A stretch of 64,000 nucleotides of DNA from an uncultured Dysgonomonas sp. (lineage in GTDB: Bacteria > Bacteroidota > Bacteroidia > Bacteroidales > Dysgonomonadaceae): the NCBI RefSeq assembly GCF_900079725.1, contig NZ_LT599032.1, forward strand, positions 2,536,479 through 2,600,478, written 5' to 3'. Position 1 is the first letter of the stretch; every line of letters begins with the position of its first letter. Shown here one piece after another: positions 63,872-64,000 of the stretch. Under the pieces are notes generated by a model, which did not search any database, was not told the origin of the DNA, and was given only the letters and a program-made list of their open reading frames with translations. The translations under genes were made by a program, and so were the position numbers.

Positions 63872-64000
<129 letters not shown>

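Overview
The window looks like ordinary chromosome from a member of the order Bacteroidales (Bacteroidota), perhaps close to Dysgonomonas or Parabacteroides. The reasons are: AT-rich intergenic DNA; many genes preceded by the Bacteroidota -7 box TAnnTTTG instead of a classical -10; few strong Shine-Dalgarno sites; and families typical of the phylum (TamL-like lipoprotein, DUF3256, DUF4254, DUF2027-Smr, vWA protein with a CarboxypepD_reg-like front, long QueA and PurF variants, porT-like barrels). The genus is a guess; the phylum is well supported. There is no rRNA, CRISPR array, prophage or integrative element. The only complete mobile element is one IS3-family (IS150-like) copy.

Layout. 1-2232 (-): a macrolide-type ABC/HlyD export operon running off the left edge. 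2500-4311 (+): a vWA surface/periplasmic protein. 4383-5121 (-): tRNA-Gly, tRNA-Tyr and ribH. 5210-8591 (-): glycosyltransferase, dtd, mazG-like, deoC and a small membrane protein. 8669-11233 (-): HdeD-like, YcxB-like and acyltransferase-3 membrane proteins. 11280-15596 (-): mnmG, apt and uvrC, with two perfect parS palindromes between mnmG and apt. 15708-18326 (-): cutC and a YgiQ radical SAM protein. 18457-25079 (+): AraC regulator, VOC protein, tamL-like, uvrA. 25123-25725: a Phd/ParE-type toxin-antitoxin pair with a palindromic operator. 25771-27107 (-): GNAT and SpoU methyltransferase. 27226-31978 (+): DUF5715, truA, nhaA, unknown, EamA and DUF3256. 32061-34065 (-): small GNAT, LEA-like lipoprotein, DUF2027-Smr. 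34226-37482 (+): queA, a frameshifted ORF6N gene, mltG. 37528-40329 (-): uvrB and a barrel protein. 40586-45520 (+): plsC; LysM protein, barrel and methyltransferase in one tight operon; cobalamin adenosyltransferase; DUF2795. 46350-50742 (+): mutS, a UXS-like epimerase and GT2. 50761-55126 (-): GT4, GT9, DUF4254 and comM/YifB. 55818-59528 (+): a long PurF-like protein and two barrels. 59564-60990: the IS. 61009-62307 (-): thrC. 62941-63783 (+): cdsA. The right edge is a long (AG)n tract inside a possible reading frame.

Function. Most genes are housekeeping: nucleotide excision repair (uvrA, uvrB and uvrC all present but unlinked), mismatch repair, tRNA modification (mnmG, truA, queA, SpoU), envelope lipid synthesis (plsC, cdsA), wall processing (mltG, LysM) and surface-glycan assembly (UXS-like, GT2, GT4, GT9, DUF4254).

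The most unusual content is non-coding: (i) two origin-type parS sites; (ii) a dispersed repeat built on GTTACCTTTGTTACCTTTT, always oriented toward the gene it precedes (mltG, mutS, comM), including a 189-bp inverted pair with only two mismatches; (iii) an IS inserted into the loop of an intrinsic terminator, which also completes a consensus promoter at its left junction; (iv) overlapping, mutually exclusive inverted repeats before plsC; (v) a GC-rich fold-back at 62.6 kb; and (vi) dinucleotide tracts that look prone to slippage (ORF6N gene and right edge). I found no clear candidate for a wholly new multi-gene system.
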